Shown in pieces: positions 53,801-63,311 of a stretch of 64,000 nucleotides of DNA. The DNA comes from Leuconostoc suionicum (GTDB lineage: Bacteria > Bacillota > Bacilli > Lactobacillales > Lactobacillaceae): contig NZ_CP015247.1 in NCBI RefSeq assembly GCF_001891125.1, positions 1,901,501-1,965,500 of the forward strand, given 5' to 3'. The notes beneath the pieces are model-generated. The model was not told the DNA's origin and did not search any database. It was given only the letters and a program-made list of their open reading frames with translations. Position 1 is the stretch's first letter. Each line of letters starts with the position of its first letter. The position numbers and the translations under genes are program-made.

Positions 53801-54757
53801 ATGCCCTTATTTATTCTTGGATTAGTCATTGGCTTTGGCTTGCCTATACAAACCGCTGTTAATTCCAAACTTCGAAGTGTGCTTGGTTCTGCATTTAATT
53901 CTTCATTAGTTTCATTTGGTGTTGGAACAATCTTTCTAACAGCTGTAACCCTAGTAACTACTCATTCTCTCACGATTAATGGTTCCTTTTTTTCAACTGA
54001 GCCTTGGTGGATTTGGATTGGTGGTGCGTTAGGTGTCGTCTATTTAACCGGTAATATTATCTTATTTCCTAAATTAGGTAGTGTCCAAACTGTCATTATG
54101 CCAATTCTTGGTCAAATTGTCATGAGTATGCTCATTGATAATTTTGGTTGGTTTTACTCTAAGCAACATGATTTTACTTGGTTTAGAGGAGTGGGCGCCC
54201 TACTAGTTTTAGCCGGCGTCTTTCTTTCTGTTTCATTAACGCAACTAGTATTAAAGCAAAAGAACAGTCCAAAAGAAGCAACTTCACAAAATAATGAGTC
54301 AAACTACATAAGATTACCTTGGCAATTTCTGGGATTTGTAACCGGTATGCTTAGCGCTCTCCAAACAGCTATTAACGGACATTTAGGTAAAGTAATTAAC
54401 TCCTCACTTAAGGCAGCTCTTATTTCATTCCTAGTCGGGTTTATAACACTGCTTATTATTGTCTTAATAAATCACTATGCTCATAAACCAAAACAAGCTA
54501 TCCAACTTGTACAACAACCTTGGTGGATTTGGATTGGCGGTATCATTGGGTCTCTATTTGTCTTAGGAAATATTTTTCTAGTGCCGTTACTAGGCACTGG
54601 GTTGGTAGTTGTCATTGTTTTAGTTGGCCAAATTGCTGGCAGTCTGCTCGTAGACCAATTTGGGTGGTTTGGAGCTAAGAAAAATCCCATTTCAGCCATT
54701 CAACTTTTGGGGTTATTGTTCATGGTTGGTGGCGTTGTTTTAATTAAATTCTTTTAA
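53801..54757 (+). CDS. DMT-family transporter (DUF606 repeat protein)
   Basis: A 318-residue protein with about ten helices in two homologous halves: each half begins with a GLP-IQTAVN/LQTAING motif and has PWWIWIGG..GV..LTGNI or SLFVLGNI, then a GQI segment (ILGQIVMSMLID, LVGQIAGSLLVDQFGWFG). This tandem layout is that of the DUF606/YdcZ group of the drug/metabolite superfamily. Substrate unknown. Confidence 0.85.
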   Translation: MPLFILGLVIGFGLPIQTAVNSKLRSVLGSAFNSSLVSFGVGTIFLTAVTLVTTHSLTINGSFFSTEPWWIWIGGALGVVYLTGNIILFPKLGSVQTVIMPILGQIVMSMLIDNFGWFYSKQHDFTWFRGVGALLVLAGVFLSVSLTQLVLKQKNSPKEATSQNNESNYIRLPWQFLGFVTGMLSALQTAINGHLGKVINSSLKAALISFLVGFITLLIIVLINHYAHKPKQAIQLVQQPWWIWIGGIIGSLFVLGNIFLVPLLGTGLVVVIVLVGQIAGSLLVDQFGWFGAKKNPISAIQLLGLLFMVGGVVLIKFF

Positions 54758-54798
54758 AAAGTAAATAGAATTATTCACCAACTTAAAATAAAGAATAC

Positions 54799-54837
54799 AA
54801 AAAACGTAAAACACCCATAAGTGTCTTACGTTTTTTT
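54799..54837. terminator. Bidirectional terminator
   Basis: AAAAAACGTAA..ACAC pairs with GTGT.CTTACGTTTTTTT, between the convergent DMT and PH-protein genes. Confidence 0.8.
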
Positions 54838-54879
54838 AAGTGTCGACAAAATACATTTTGATATTGTCTATCGCAAGAT

Positions 54880-56331
54880 TCAAAGTCCTATATTCAGCCA
54901 CTGTTTAAAATGATTAACCGTACTTTGTGGTACATACCGCAAATGAATAATATGATGCCCATCGCCATCCCTTACAATGATATCAAGGTGCAGTACTTTT
55001 TTTCTAAAAAGTGTTATAAATCCTCTTTCTCGCACCCCTTGAATCTTATCACGACGAATATAATAACCTTCCCTGCTAAAACCATTGCTTCGCTGTATAT
55101 ACACCAATTCTTGATTAAAACCAAGCTTTTGATCGGTAATGGTCAGTATGTTCTTTAGAATTAGTATGGCTATTATTACTATGAGGATAAAGAAGAATAA
55201 CAATATGTATGATCTTTGTAGCATGCTTGGAAAATAAAATATGACAACAGAAATTACAAAAACCATTATAAAAATGTTGCGCAAAACACTGAAACGGACC
55301 TGATACCAAGCCGCTTTATCAATATTACTTACTTGCCAATGATCCACATCAAAATCAATAGACGTTAAAACCTTTTTTAAAGTAGTCATGATTTTATCTA
55401 TTGACGCCACAGGAATAAGAACCGTTTGGGCATCTTTTTCATCCTGACTCGCCGAAAGCAATACATTAACACTCACTAATCTTACCAAACGCCTTAGTAT
55501 TGTTTGACGAAGTTGTATCGTTTGTATTCGATTAAGTTTTAGCTGCATCGTTTTATGCGCTAAAAACCCACGTGAAATGTCTAAATAATTATTCTGATGT
55601 TTAATTTTAAAATTAAAATATCGATTAAATATTCTGAAAAAACCGACAAATATACCAACAATCACGGTTGAGACAAAAAGAATACAGAATCCTGTCACAG
55701 ATTGATGATTAAAGAAAGCTTCAAAACTCGATTTTAAATTCTTTGGTAACATCTCATCAACTTGAGACCAAAGAGTGAATAATACGACAACGCCACCTAA
55801 CCCACCTAAGGATGTCAGCGCATAGACGACCAGCTCCTTAGTGGTCACCTGATATTGAATTTTTGTTGTTTCAACTGTCTCAGATTCTTTCTTAATACTA
55901 TTTTGAGCAACTCGAAGTTTTTGTTCAATTAGGTTAGCCTGTTTTATAGTTAATGCATCAAAAATTACATCTGGTTTTCCCTGACCTGACGTATCAATTT
56001 GCATGCGCACAACATGAAAAGGCTGATAGTAAAAAGGTATCGTACGCGTTATTGTTTGAATTCGTTCAAATGGAATATGCAGCTGATTTTTATTGATAAT
56101 ACCTTTTTTTACAGTTAATTCGTGTTCATCAAACTCAAAGATAAAGAAAAACCACTGTACCCAAGCGCTTAGCAACAGAAGTAATAAGGTAACAATCACA
56201 ATGATAGGAAAATATGTGAATCGGCTCCCATTCATATTGAATAATCCCAAAAGAATCGGCCATACAATCAACTTTATATTAGTTAACAAATTGATAAAAA
56301 CAGCAAACAAGCTTTGGTGTTGTTTAATCAT
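54880..56331 (-). CDS. Membrane protein with bacterial PH domains (YdbT-like)
   Basis: A 483-residue protein with paired membrane helices near 10-60, 165-225 and 360-390, each pair followed by a bPH2 domain (EHELTVKKGIINKNQLHIPFERIQTITRT in pieces; YLDISRGFLAHKTMQLKLNRIQTIQLRQT; ELVYIQRSNGFSREGYYIRRDKIQGVRER). This is the three-domain layout of B. subtilis YdbT. It overlaps the YdbS-like gene by 8 bases. YdbST is linked to resistance to some antimicrobial peptides, as recalled. Confidence 0.85.
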   Translation of the reverse strand: MIKQHQSLFAVFINLLTNIKLIVWPILLGLFNMNGSRFTYFPIIVIVTLLLLLLSAWVQWFFFIFEFDEHELTVKKGIINKNQLHIPFERIQTITRTIPFYYQPFHVVRMQIDTSGQGKPDVIFDALTIKQANLIEQKLRVAQNSIKKESETVETTKIQYQVTTKELVVYALTSLGGLGGVVVLFTLWSQVDEMLPKNLKSSFEAFFNHQSVTGFCILFVSTVIVGIFVGFFRIFNRYFNFKIKHQNNYLDISRGFLAHKTMQLKLNRIQTIQLRQTILRRLVRLVSVNVLLSASQDEKDAQTVLIPVASIDKIMTTLKKVLTSIDFDVDHWQVSNIDKAAWYQVRFSVLRNIFIMVFVISVVIFYFPSMLQRSYILLFFFILIVIIAILILKNILTITDQKLGFNQELVYIQRSNGFSREGYYIRRDKIQGVRERGFITLFRKKVLHLDIIVRDGDGHHIIHLRYVPQSTVNHFKQWLNIGL

Positions 56332-56815
56332 CAGAAGCTACCTCACGTGCATGTAAAGCAGCTGTCACCAATTGACCTCGTATTTTTTTGGCGGTCAATT
56401 CCTCTATTTCTTTAATCTCAAAACCATGTGCAGCAGTTTTGATTGACAGGTCCATTAATTTGAACCGACGTAAAATAGGTCCCTGTGTTGTATCAACATT
56501 TTGAATACGATTTAAGGGGATTGTCTCTACTTTTCTAAATACAAAGCCTCGATAAATATAAACCGCATGGTCATCTATATAGTAACGTCTAAAGTGATAA
56601 AAATAATTAATCAATGCCATATGAATAAGCGGTATCAACACAACTATTAACATGAAAACTACAGCAATATTTGTATAAATATCCCTTTTCGATTGTAAAA
56701 AAAGGATATAAACAGTGGCTAGTCCTATAAATGTAAACAAAAACCAAATAACATCATGGATCAACCAAACAAATTTGGCTGTTTTGGGTAATTGCACGGC
56801 ATTTTCTGGTATCAT
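56324..56815 (-). CDS. Membrane protein with one PH domain (YdbS-like)
   Basis: A 163-residue partner of the above: two helices near 25-75 and one bPH2 domain (YIDDHAVYIYRGFVFRKVETIPLNRIQNVDTTQGPILRRF in pieces). It comes first in the two-gene unit and its end overlaps the next start, as in ydbS-ydbT. Confidence 0.85.
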   Translation of the reverse strand: MIPENAVQLPKTAKFVWLIHDVIWFLFTFIGLATVYILFLQSKRDIYTNIAVVFMLIVVLIPLIHMALINYFYHFRRYYIDDHAVYIYRGFVFRKVETIPLNRIQNVDTTQGPILRRFKLMDLSIKTAAHGFEIKEIEELTAKKIRGQLVTAALHAREVASDD

Positions 56816-56943
56816 ATTCTTCTCTCGATCACTCTAAAATTATAATATTTAGTTTATCAAAGCAATTTACCGGATGCAAAAAGTGACATAAATTTGAATT
56901 ACTAAAGTCCAATATGAAAGTATTTGGCATATATTTCCGTTAA

Positions 56944-57837
56944 TTAGCTCTCCAAACTAATCTCATATGTTTTCTCAACAAAGTCTTTAATAACCGTCAC
57001 TAATTCAACTACTGATGGAGATGCCACTTTATTTTTACCAGTTACCAATACGATTTGTCTCGTATAAGACTGATGAAATGGATAAATCTCCACATCCCCT
57101 TGAATTTTTTTTAGCGCTAATTTAGGCAAAATGCCAAACCCAATTCCTGCCTCCACCATTGAGATAATGGACTGGTCATCAATAGAAAAATTGATTGAAT
57201 TAATTGTAACGTTGTAATCATCTAAAACTGACTTTGTATCACGGTCATAATCTATCTTTTGCAGTACAAATTTTTGATTAATAATGTCTTGTTGCGTAAT
57301 ACTTTTCTTGTTTTTAGGCACAAAACCTGCTGGCGTAACACAATGTATTGGATCCTCAATTAACGGAATAGTTGTTAGATTGTCTGTGACTGGTAATGTG
57401 GTAAAACCAACATCAATTTCTCCCACCTTAACTTTTTTACTAATGTCCTCAAAGCTACCTTGAACAATTGATACTTCAATGTCAGGATACTGTTTAGAAA
57501 ACGAACTAAGAATTTTCGGCAACCAATTGATACAGACACTACTAAATGCACCAATTTTGATTGATCCTGAACGTAACCCTTTAATATTGTTGCTCATTTG
57601 CAATAAATCTGTTTCATCATCTAATATTTGTTGAATAAACGGTAACACCAGCTCACCATCATGAGTTAACGTCATGCCAGAGCGGCTACGTATTAGTAAT
57701 GGAAATCCTAATTGTTCTTCAAGCTGATTAATTGAGTGACTGACTGCACTCGGTGTGACATTAAGTACTTGAGACGCTTGATAAAAGGACTGGTAACGAA
57801 CAACTGTTGCAAAAACCTGATAAGAAAATGTTGACAC
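56944..57837 (-). CDS. LysR-family transcriptional regulator
   Basis: A 297-residue LysR regulator: N-terminal winged HTH (QASQVLNVTPSAVSHSINQLEEQLGFPLLIRS) and a periplasmic-binding-like effector domain. It is read away from the amino-acid permease gene, whose start is 107 bases off, so it probably controls that gene. A weak GGAG site is seen before the ATG. Confidence 0.92.
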   Translation of the reverse strand: MSTFSYQVFATVVRYQSFYQASQVLNVTPSAVSHSINQLEEQLGFPLLIRSRSGMTLTHDGELVLPFIQQILDDETDLLQMSNNIKGLRSGSIKIGAFSSVCINWLPKILSSFSKQYPDIEVSIVQGSFEDISKKVKVGEIDVGFTTLPVTDNLTTIPLIEDPIHCVTPAGFVPKNKKSITQQDIINQKFVLQKIDYDRDTKSVLDDYNVTINSINFSIDDQSIISMVEAGIGFGILPKLALKKIQGDVEIYPFHQSYTRQIVLVTGKNKVASPSVVELVTVIKDFVEKTYEISLES

Positions 57838-57943
57838 AATAACTCCTTAGAATACTTTTTTTCATGTAAAACTGAAAAAGATTAATTTTATTTATTATAC
57901 AAGATAATTTACTATAGAACATAGTGACTGGGAGGAAAATGTA

Positions 57944-59278
57944 ATGAGTCAACAACAGAAATTATCACGTACCCTATCTGGACGTCATATTAATATGATT
58001 GCCCTTGGAGGGACAATTGGAACTGGGCTTTTCTTAGGGGCTGGTGATTCGATCCAAAAAGCTGGGCCCACTATTCTATTAGTTTATATCATAACTGGCT
58101 TTTTCGTATTCTCGATGATGCGTGCCCTTGGAGAACTATTATTAACTGATCATAGTCAGACTGTTTTTATTGGATTTATCAAAAAATATCTAGGTGAGCG
58201 CACCGGTTTTGTCATGGGTTGGACCTACTGGTTGGGTTGGGTTATTATTGCAATGGCTGAATTGACAGCCATTGGTAAGTATATGCAATTCTGGTTTCCA
58301 CAAACCCCGGCCTGGTTGTGGGAGCTATTATTCCTAGGTATTCTTTACAGCATGAACATTATCGCTGTTAAGGCATTCGGAGAAACAGAGTTTTGGTTTG
58401 CCTTAATTAAGATTGTTGCTATTGTAGCCATGATTTTAATTGGCGTTGTCATGGTTGTTTTTCATATACGTAGTGAGGCTGGCGTTACGAAATTGTCAAC
58501 TTTATGGCAGCATGGTTTAATTGCAAATCATGGTAACAATTTATTAGCAGCTTTTCAAATGGCCTTTTTTGCGTTCTTAGGTGTTGAATTTGTTGGTATT
58601 ACAGCTGCTGAAACAAAAAATCCATTACAAACTATTCCAAAATCAATTAACTCTATTATTATTCGGATTCTTATTTTTTATATTGGTGCTTTATTGGCTA
58701 TCATGACAATCCAACCTTGGACAAACTATAGCGCCAACACTTCACCTTTTGTGCAAGTTTTTTCTGGTATTGGTATTCCTGCAGCGGCTGGTATCATCAA
58801 TTTTGTTATTCTGACCGCAGCTGCTTCGTCACTGAATAGTGCGCTGTTCACAACTGGCCGCATGATTTTTTCTTTGTCACCTAAGAATAGCTTTTTTAAT
58901 AAGCTAAATAAACACTACATCCCAATGCGTGGCATCACACTATCAGCAGTTTTAGTCGCTTCTGTTATTGGATTAAACTATATTTTCCCAGAAGATGCAT
59001 TTGGAATAGTTACTTCAACTGCTTCAGCTACCTTCATTGTTATTTACATCTCGTTACTTTTAACACATATTAAATATCGAAAATCAGAACAGTTTGCTAA
59101 TGGTGAAAAATTGTTCTTAATGCCTGGTGCACCCTTCTCAAATTATTTAACTATTTTGTTTATGGCTACTGTTTTCTTAATCTTATTATTTTCACCCAAC
59201 ACAATGGTAACAACAATATTAGCAATCGTCTGGTTTATCGTTCTCTTTACGATTAGTCTTTATAAAATCAAAAAATAA
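57944..59278 (+). CDS. Amino-acid permease (AAT family)
   Basis: A 444-residue APC-superfamily transporter with 12 helices. Seen: the first-helix motif MIALGGTIGTGLFLGAGDSIQ, the GELL segment, and FLGVEFVGITAAETKNPLQTIPKSIN. A strong GGGAGGA site lies before the ATG. Members carry amino acids such as aromatic or basic ones or GABA; the substrate is not clear. It is divergent to a LysR gene and convergent to a Tyr-T-box NhaC gene. Confidence 0.9.
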   Translation: MSQQQKLSRTLSGRHINMIALGGTIGTGLFLGAGDSIQKAGPTILLVYIITGFFVFSMMRALGELLLTDHSQTVFIGFIKKYLGERTGFVMGWTYWLGWVIIAMAELTAIGKYMQFWFPQTPAWLWELLFLGILYSMNIIAVKAFGETEFWFALIKIVAIVAMILIGVVMVVFHIRSEAGVTKLSTLWQHGLIANHGNNLLAAFQMAFFAFLGVEFVGITAAETKNPLQTIPKSINSIIIRILIFYIGALLAIMTIQPWTNYSANTSPFVQVFSGIGIPAAAGIINFVILTAAASSLNSALFTTGRMIFSLSPKNSFFNKLNKHYIPMRGITLSAVLVASVIGLNYIFPEDAFGIVTSTASATFIVIYISLLLTHIKYRKSEQFANGEKLFLMPGAPFSNYLTILFMATVFLILLFSPNTMVTTILAIVWFIVLFTISLYKIKK

Positions 59279-59282
59279 CACT

Positions 59283-59310
59283 AAAAAAGGAAGACATATC
59301 TTCCTTTTTT
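59283..59310. terminator. Bidirectional terminator
   Basis: AAAAAAGGAAG pairs with CTTCCTTTTTT around a 6-base loop, between the convergent permease and NhaC genes. Confidence 0.85.
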
Positions 59311-59312
59311 GA

Positions 59313-60665
59313 TTACTTCAGTTGTTTTAAACCTATGCCAGTTAGTGCAGAAGCAATTGACATCACAGGTGACAACAATGCAAACAGTGTGAATGGTGCA
59401 AAAGCTAATACCGATACACCTAGCGTCTGTGCTGCAAAAGCACCTGCAACACCCCATGGTACTAAATAATTTGTTACTGTCCCACTATCTTCAATTGTTC
59501 TTCCCAACGCCAGACCAGATAAGTTCACACGTGTAAAGCTGTCTTTAAATAACTGCCCAGGTAAAATGGTTGCTAGATATTGTTCCCCAACCAAAAAGTT
59601 GGCGCCAATACCTGTTAATAACGTTGCTAAAACTACTGATCCTTGGGATTGCAAATGTCCTACAACGGGTGCCATTACAGCTTTCAATATACCCAGACCA
59701 TCTAATAAACCACCAAGAGCTAACGCTAACATAATCATCATTACGGTATCCATCATTGAAGACATACCGCCACGATTCAGTAAAAGAATTAAGGTAGGAT
59801 TGTTACTTGTCGTCTTGAAACCATGAACTAATAGGTCAGAAAAATCAGATACACTGTGTTGTGCTAAAAAAGCCGCACTGGAAACCAAAATGTTAATCAT
59901 TAAGGCCGCAATAGCTGGAAGTTTAAACCAAGCGGTGACTACCAGCACAGAAAGTGGCACAATAGCCCACCACGTTGGTTGCAATAATGGTAATAATGAA
60001 GCAATTTTTTGTGTTGTTCCCACACCCGAATGATGGCCGAAGCCAAGCATAATTGTCACAAGAAAAGTTACCCCGAAAGCAGGTAATGTTGTCCACATTA
60101 AATTTTTGATATGCGCGAATAAATCTGTCTCTGAAATGGCACTTGCTAGATTAGTTGAATCAGACAAAGGAGAACTTTTATCCCCAAAAATAGCGCCAGA
60201 AAGAATAGTTCCAGCAACCAACGCTGGATTTAAACCCATTAACGTTCCTACACCCATTAACGCCACACCAACAGTTGATAACGTTGTAAACGCGCTCCCA
60301 ATTAACGTGCCTACTATGGCGGAAGTTAACAAAGCAGTTGGTAAAAAGAACTGGGGATTTAGCATTTTAAATCCAACCCAAACCATCGTAGGAATTACAC
60401 CTGTAGCAAGCCAAAGTGCTATCAGGGCGCCTATCAGTAAAAATAAAAACAACGGTACTATACCCGAAGTGATTCCCTTAATCAAGGCTGCTTGACTTTC
60501 TTGCCAACTCACACCTCGTAACCGAGCGACTAGGACAATCATACTAATTACTAGTAAGATAGGCACACTCGGCGATAATCCAAAACCAATAACAGCAGTA
60601 GCTAAAATAAAGATTACAACGATCAACAATGTCGTCGATAGCTTGGTAGTCAGTTTGTTTTCCAT
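59313..60665 (-). CDS. NhaC-family transporter, probable tyrosine transporter
   Basis: A 450-residue membrane protein with about 12 helices and the NhaC signature: GIIGTLIGSAFTTLSTVGVALMGVG-like region, GAIFGDKSSPLSDSTNLASAI and LLTGIGANFLVGEQYLATILPGQ. NhaC proteins include Na+/H+ antiporters, but members behind tyrosine T-boxes have been predicted to be tyrosine transporters. The leader here has TAC at the specifier position. The ATG is set by GGGAG six bases upstream; an apparent TTG start 12 codons earlier lies in the T-box terminator and is rejected. Confidence 0.88.
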   Translation of the reverse strand: MENKLTTKLSTTLLIVVIFILATAVIGFGLSPSVPILLVISMIVLVARLRGVSWQESQAALIKGITSGIVPLFLFLLIGALIALWLATGVIPTMVWVGFKMLNPQFFLPTALLTSAIVGTLIGSAFTTLSTVGVALMGVGTLMGLNPALVAGTILSGAIFGDKSSPLSDSTNLASAISETDLFAHIKNLMWTTLPAFGVTFLVTIMLGFGHHSGVGTTQKIASLLPLLQPTWWAIVPLSVLVVTAWFKLPAIAALMINILVSSAAFLAQHSVSDFSDLLVHGFKTTSNNPTLILLLNRGGMSSMMDTVMMIMLALALGGLLDGLGILKAVMAPVVGHLQSQGSVVLATLLTGIGANFLVGEQYLATILPGQLFKDSFTRVNLSGLALGRTIEDSGTVTNYLVPWGVAGAFAAQTLGVSVLAFAPFTLFALLSPVMSIASALTGIGLKQLK

Positions 60666-60702
60666 GTTTATCTCCCGCGAATAAGAACTATATTTCTGCA
60701 AT

Positions 60703-60939
60703 AAAAAACGTCCCCGCTGTTATAAAAACAGAAGGGACGAATCGACATTTACAGAAATCCGTGGTACCACCCAGCTTACGCGTCAAAAACGCATCACTTT
60801 AGCATTTGATAATGTGGTGCTGCCCACATTGATTATTGATAGCTGTATTTCAGATAACGACACCTGCACAGTTTTCACCAACCACTGCTTCTCTTCACAC
60901 CGAATGCCAATCTTACTAGTTATTTATGCTATCCACAAG
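60703..60939 (-). promoter_or_regulatory. T-box riboswitch (Tyr) of the NhaC gene
   Basis: On the minus strand GGGTGGTACCACGG lies at 60759-60772, followed by a terminator (60709-60739) with CGTCCC/GGGACG and TTTTTT. Stem I shows GGATAGC/GCTATC as the base, AGTA in the 5' loop, and TGAAATACAGC in the 3' loop: TAC at 60845-60847 followed by a purine, the tyrosine specifier. Confidence 0.92.
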
Positions 60940-60945
60940 AGCTTT

Positions 60946-60975
60946 ATTCTACTATACAAATACAATATCTGTCAA
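60946..60975 (-). promoter_or_regulatory. Promoter of the Tyr T-box unit
   Basis: On the minus strand TTGACA (60970-60975), an 18-base spacer and TAGAAT (60946-60951), directly after the small gene at 60987. Confidence 0.7.
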
Positions 60976-60986
60976 ATTAAACATAC

Positions 60987-61238
60987 TTACTTATTAATTA
61001 ATTCAAGACCATATTTATTCGAGAGTACTTTTTCAGATATATTATTCAACGATGTTTCTTTATTTTTGAGAGATGCTACCAAGTCTGTTTTAATTTTTTG
61101 GCTATCCAAAAGTGCGTCAGGTTTTGTATTAGTAAATTGGTACAGGGCATCAGTATCGACTATTCTGAAAACATGCTCTTTACTTTCATAAATTACCGTT
61201 ATATATTGTTTTAACCATTCATTTTTACTCTTAAGCAT
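60987..61238 (-). CDS. Small hypothetical protein (83 residues)
   Basis: A charged soluble protein starting MLKSKNEWLKQYITVIYESK, with a predicted beta-beta pattern (YITVIYESKEHVFRIVD) and a helical end. AAGGTGGG lies before the ATG. Family not recognised. It stands between the T-box promoter and the OYE gene. Confidence 0.5.
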   Translation of the reverse strand: MLKSKNEWLKQYITVIYESKEHVFRIVDTDALYQFTNTKPDALLDSQKIKTDLVASLKNKETSLNNISEKVLSNKYGLELINK

Positions 61239-61377
61239 AATTGAAGCCCACCTTTCTTAACCACATTGTACACCTAGCAAAGAAACTTTATCTAGATAAA
61301 GACATGTGTCTGCTCGAATGAGTTCAATATAATTAACCGAATGTTTGACTGTGACTAATTTAATATAGTCAAGTCTA

Positions 61378-62568
61378 TTATCTTAGCTTCTTGTCTAGCC
61401 CTTCCATTGGTGCTAATGCATTTTGGTAGTCCTCTTTCGTTTCGGCGTCATCAGTAAAATGCATGACGGAATAAAAGGACTTTCTTAAATAAACTTGCAT
61501 GACAGATGGAATAGTCAATTCTTCCATATCAGATGGACTGATCAAAGTACGGATACTCCCCAAATCATTTTTTTCAATCTTTTGAATCCATTGTGGCTCT
61601 CTAATGAATTCCCGACCAATAGCTACCAAATCTGCACCATCAGACATGACAGCATTAACATCATCTGGTGTTTCCACCGACCCTATACCAATAAGCGGTA
61701 CTATATTCTTCGTATGTTGAGAAAACTGAGGAATTAACGTTTCCTTGTTCGCCTTGTTATTTAGAGATGTTCGTTTATAACTACCCATTGACAGGTGGAT
61801 ATAGTCTACTTTGTGCTTAATCTGATCAACGAAGAAAAAAGAATCTTCTAATCGAATACCAGGCTCCTCAATTTCTTCTGGGGAAATTCGATAACCGACT
61901 ATGAATGGTTTTTTTGAATATTTTTTTACCGTTTTATTAACAGTTTCAATCACAACTAATGGGAACTTTAGGCGCTTTTCTCTAGAACCACCCCACTCAT
62001 CACTTCTTTGATTAGAGTTTTCAGAATAAAACTGTTGCAACAAATACGTGTTGGCTCCATGTAGCTCAACGCCATCAAAACCCGCTTCAATTGCTCGCCT
62101 AGTTGCTTCGCCAAATTCAGTAATAATTTGATGAATCTCTGAATCGCTTAGTGCCCGTGGCGTCTCAGAATTAGCTGGATAACTAGCAGCAATCGCGCTA
62201 GCACTAACAGGCCGTTCCCCACGGAGAATAGCACTATTGGCTTTTCTGCCTGCATGAAATATTTGCAAAATTGCTTTGGTACCGTCTTTATGAATAACCT
62301 TAGCTAATTTAGTTAGTCCTGGTAGCATTTCGTCATGAGCAACTGATAATTCGCCTTCAAATCCTTTACCATTATCACTAACATTAGCAACACCGGTGAT
62401 GATAATTCCCGGGCCGCCAGCACGAGCTGCATAATAATTAAGTTCATCGGTGGTTATCATGCCATTATAAAAACTAGTCATTGTTGTCATAGGTGACATC
62501 ACAATATGATTTTTAATTACTAGGCCGTTATCAAATTTAAAGCGAGACAAAAACTTTTGTTCTTCCAT
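61378..62568 (-). CDS. Old yellow enzyme-family NADH:flavin oxidoreductase
   Basis: A 396-residue FMN TIM-barrel ene-reductase. Seen: FDNGLVIKNHIVMSPMTT, GIIITGVANVS, LQIFHAGRKANS, the substrate-binding pair in GFDGVELHGANTYLLQQF, RSDEWGGSREKRLKFP, and the flavin-phosphate region GIGSVETPDDV..VAIGREFI. AAAGGAT precedes the ATG. Divergent from an HxlR regulator, a common pairing for electrophile- or quinone-responsive reductases. Confidence 0.93.
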   Translation of the reverse strand: MEEQKFLSRFKFDNGLVIKNHIVMSPMTTMTSFYNGMITTDELNYYAARAGGPGIIITGVANVSDNGKGFEGELSVAHDEMLPGLTKLAKVIHKDGTKAILQIFHAGRKANSAILRGERPVSASAIAASYPANSETPRALSDSEIHQIITEFGEATRRAIEAGFDGVELHGANTYLLQQFYSENSNQRSDEWGGSREKRLKFPLVVIETVNKTVKKYSKKPFIVGYRISPEEIEEPGIRLEDSFFFVDQIKHKVDYIHLSMGSYKRTSLNNKANKETLIPQFSQHTKNIVPLIGIGSVETPDDVNAVMSDGADLVAIGREFIREPQWIQKIEKNDLGSIRTLISPSDMEELTIPSVMQVYLRKSFYSVMHFTDDAETKEDYQNALAPMEGLDKKLR

Positions 62569-62611
62569 TGTATTATCCTTTCAGTCAATTGTTTCTTATT
62601 CCTGTACATGT

Positions 62612-62639
62612 AGTATACTGTTTACAGACATTGAAACAA
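62612..62639 (-). promoter_or_regulatory. Promoter of the OYE gene
   Basis: On the minus strand TTGTTT (62634-62639), a 16-base spacer and TATACT (62612-62617). Repeated GTAC-containing sequences between it and the HxlR gene (62641-62685) may be HxlR-binding sites. Confidence 0.5.
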
Positions 62640-62709
62640 GTACGCACTATTATGTACCATAGGAACTAAAAGGTACTCATAGAATGCAGAAGGAGTCACG
62701 TAATTACTG

Positions 62710-63090
62710 ATGGAAAAAATATATCATATCGGTGTAGAAGCAACATTGGACGTAATTGGTGGCAAATGGAAACCAATTATATTATGTCATCTAGGTAATG
62801 GCCCTATTCGTACTGGCGAACTCCGCCATCGAATACCTAATATCGCCCAGAAAACATTAACACAACAGCTACGCGAATTAGAAGCGGATGAAATTATTGT
62901 ACGAAAAGTCTATAATCAAGTGCCACCAAAAGTAGAATATTACCTATCTGAGGAAGGTAAGACCTTGCGAGAGGTATTAATACCAATGTCTATTTGGGGT
63001 GAAAAACGAGTCAGAAAATTGCAAAGTAATATGCAACCAGTCAATTTATTGAATAATAATCACGATGGCTATTTGAAATTCGATGATTGA
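62710..63090 (+). CDS. HxlR-family transcriptional regulator
   Basis: A 126-residue winged-helix protein: GGKWKPIILCHLGNGPIRTGELRHRIPNIAQKTLTQQLRELEADEIIVR in pieces is the HxlR core. There is one Cys, in ILCHLG near residue 28, at about the place of the redox-sensing Cys of YodB/HypR-type members (those use a Cys near the N terminus). It is divergent to the OYE gene, which it likely represses. The AAGGAG site is 14 bases from the ATG, longer than usual. Confidence 0.88.
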   Translation: MEKIYHIGVEATLDVIGGKWKPIILCHLGNGPIRTGELRHRIPNIAQKTLTQQLRELEADEIIVRKVYNQVPPKVEYYLSEEGKTLREVLIPMSIWGEKRVRKLQSNMQPVNLLNNNHDGYLKFDD

Positions 63091-63311
63091 TACTATACCT
63101 TTCTCGCTAATTATCTGGCCTATGATTATAAAGTATAAAAAAGGCGACACTAACTTAAGCTATGCCGTCTTTTTCTATAGGTTTAATTTAAATCTATTAT
63201 CATCAATTCATTTATATAGTCAATATTTTATGCGCCACTTATTTTATATTTACAAACAACATTATCAGTGGCCGTTTTGATTCAAAAAACCAATATAACA
63301 AATTTAAAGCA

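Noticed and set aside
60666-60701. Upstream start for the NhaC protein
   Set aside because: It begins at a TTG beside the T-box terminator; a good ribosome site precedes the later ATG.
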